From Nitrosovibrio sp. Nv4 (GTDB taxonomy: Bacteria > Pseudomonadota > Gammaproteobacteria > Burkholderiales > Nitrosomonadaceae): a stretch of DNA of 64,000 bases. Location: contig CAMAPK010000001.1 of assembly GCA_945860135.1 (NCBI GenBank), positions 62,001 to 126,000 on the forward strand, in the 5' to 3' direction. The position numbers and the translations under genes were made by a program. The notes under the pieces were generated by a model. It was not told the origin of the DNA and did not search any database. It saw nothing but the letters and a program-made list of their open reading frames with translations. The first letter of the stretch is position 1; each line of letters starts with the position of its first letter. Positions 63,289 to 64,000 of this stretch are shown in pieces.

Positions 63289-64000
63289 ATGAAAACAATC
63301 GCTGTAATACCGGCACGCATGGGTTCGTCGCGTTTCCCGGGCAAACCGCTCGCAAAACTGCTGGGGCGCACCATGCTGGAACATATCTACAAGCGCGTCA
63401 CCCTGAGCCATGCGCTCGACGCCACTTATATCGCCACTTGCGATGAGGAGATCCGTCAGGCAGCGCAGAGTTTCGGTGCTGCCGTGATCATGACATCAGA
63501 CACTCATGAGCGCGCCAGCGACCGCGTCGCCGAAGCAGTCGCCGGGATTGATGCAGATCTCATCGTCATGGTGCAAGGCGACGAACCGATGACGCGTCCG
63601 GAGATGATCGATGCGGCGGTAGCGCCATTCCGCGACGATCCGCAACTGGGATGTGTGAATCTGGTGCGCCGCATCGAAAACGAGGTTGATTTCTACGACG
63701 TCAACACCATTAAGGTGGTAATGAATCAACAAGGCGATGCGCTTTATATGTCACGGCAGCCGGTCCCGACGCTGGCCAAATCAGGTTTCGCCCAGACTCT
63801 GGCCTACAAACAGGTATGCATCATCCCGTTCCGGCGCGCCACCCTGTTTGACTACACCAGTTTGCCGTCAACACCATTGGAACGGCTGGAATCGGTGGAC
63901 ATGCTGCGACTGCTGGAACATGGCTACCGGGTGAAAATGGTGGAAACCGGGTTTGACACCCAGGCGGTGGACACCGAGGCTGATCTGGCACGGGTAGCCG
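63289..64000 (+). CDS. kdsB: KdsB-like CMP-sugar-acid cytidylyltransferase, cut by window end
   Basis: The start is the ATG at 63289 (MKTIAVIPARMGSSRFPGKPLA). The frame is open to the window edge, 237 codons, close to the usual 245-255. Motifs MVQGDEPM (metal Asp), YMSRQPVPT, TPLERLESVDMLRLLEHGYRV and VDTEADLARV (VDTPEDL in KdsB) fit 3-deoxy-manno-octulosonate cytidylyltransferase, which makes CMP-Kdo for LPS. GlpARM for PARYG and MTRPEMI in place of the typical residues leave room for a related ulosonate as substrate. The adjacent lyase-cyclase module makes that worth keeping in mind. Confidence 0.85.
   Translation, partial: MKTIAVIPARMGSSRFPGKPLAKLLGRTMLEHIYKRVTLSHALDATYIATCDEEIRQAAQSFGAAVIMTSDTHERASDRVAEAVAGIDADLIVMVQGDEPMTRPEMIDAAVAPFRDDPQLGCVNLVRRIENEVDFYDVNTIKVVMNQQGDALYMSRQPVPTLAKSGFAQTLAYKQVCIIPFRRATLFDYTSLPSTPLERLESVDMLRLLEHGYRVKMVETGFDTQAVDTEADLARVA

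Overview
The window looks like the chromosome of a Gram-negative betaproteobacterium, most likely Nitrosomonadales-like (Gallionella, Nitrosomonas or Sulfuricella relatives). This is an inference from several features: a Thiobacillus-type glutamate-cysteine ligase, split glycine decarboxylase subunits, a metX/metW pair, an EI-HPr-EIIA regulatory PTS without a permease, small c-type cytochromes and a large polysaccharide locus. Genes are dense, with many ATGA or TGATG overlaps. I see no transposase, integrase, phage gene, CRISPR array or rRNA. Two tRNA genes are present. LAYOUT. 1-4 kb: the end of a heavy-metal RND adaptor gene and a CzcA-type pump. 4-13 kb: housekeeping genes (a cytochrome c, pyrE, xth, ampG-like, metW/hugZ-like/metX, regulatory PTS). 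12.8-14.1 kb: a small accessory patch with hicAB and an orphan gene carrying a HEPN-type RxxxxH motif, bordered by short direct repeats. 14.2-19.7 kb: gshB-gshA, a class II cyclic-nucleotide phosphodiesterase and a Kef-type antiporter. 19.8-25.1 kb: a tandem glycine riboswitch with a terminator, then gcvT-gcvH-gcvPA-tpx-gcvPB. 25.2-36.4 kb: a cellulose block with a GAF/HD-GYP c-di-GMP phosphodiesterase divergent from bcsA-bcsB-bcsZ and a shortened bcsC-like gene. A class III cyclase lies inside it on the other strand. 36.5-41.4 kb: PfkB-type kinase, glycine-zipper lipoprotein, acyltransferase, apaH, cytochrome c, tRNA-Arg, tRNA-Val and a pseudouridine synthase. 41.5-64 kb: a surface polysaccharide locus. 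THE POLYSACCHARIDE LOCUS has four parts. First, rfbB-rfbD-(S23 gene)-rfbA-rfbC for dTDP-L-rhamnose. Second, rfbF-rfbG-rfbH for CDP-4-keto-3,6-dideoxyglucose, followed by a reductase and a TPP enzyme that together resemble the yersiniose route (YerF/YerE). Third, a three-gene module (HpcH-like lyase, SDR, dehydroquinate-synthase-like cyclase) of unknown product. Fourth, multi-domain glycosyltransferases and a KdsB-like cytidylyltransferase cut by the window edge. MOST UNUSUAL SIGNALS. (1) A family of degenerate 7-bp repeats (consensus near NCCACTY) forms four arrays in the rhamnose operon. They insert 28 codons into rfbB, supply the rfbD stop, flank a four-helix-bundle (S23) gene and encode the N-terminus of rfbA. 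(2) BcsA carries a C-terminal tail with five copies of an NRR(K/R)IPRI motif. (3) The bcsC position holds a SPOR-TPR-short-barrel protein instead of full-length BcsC. (4) The lyase-SDR-cyclase module may make a carbocyclic or ulosonic surface sugar. Starts, domains and motifs were read by eye from the sequence. Family assignments rest on motif recognition, without database searches.
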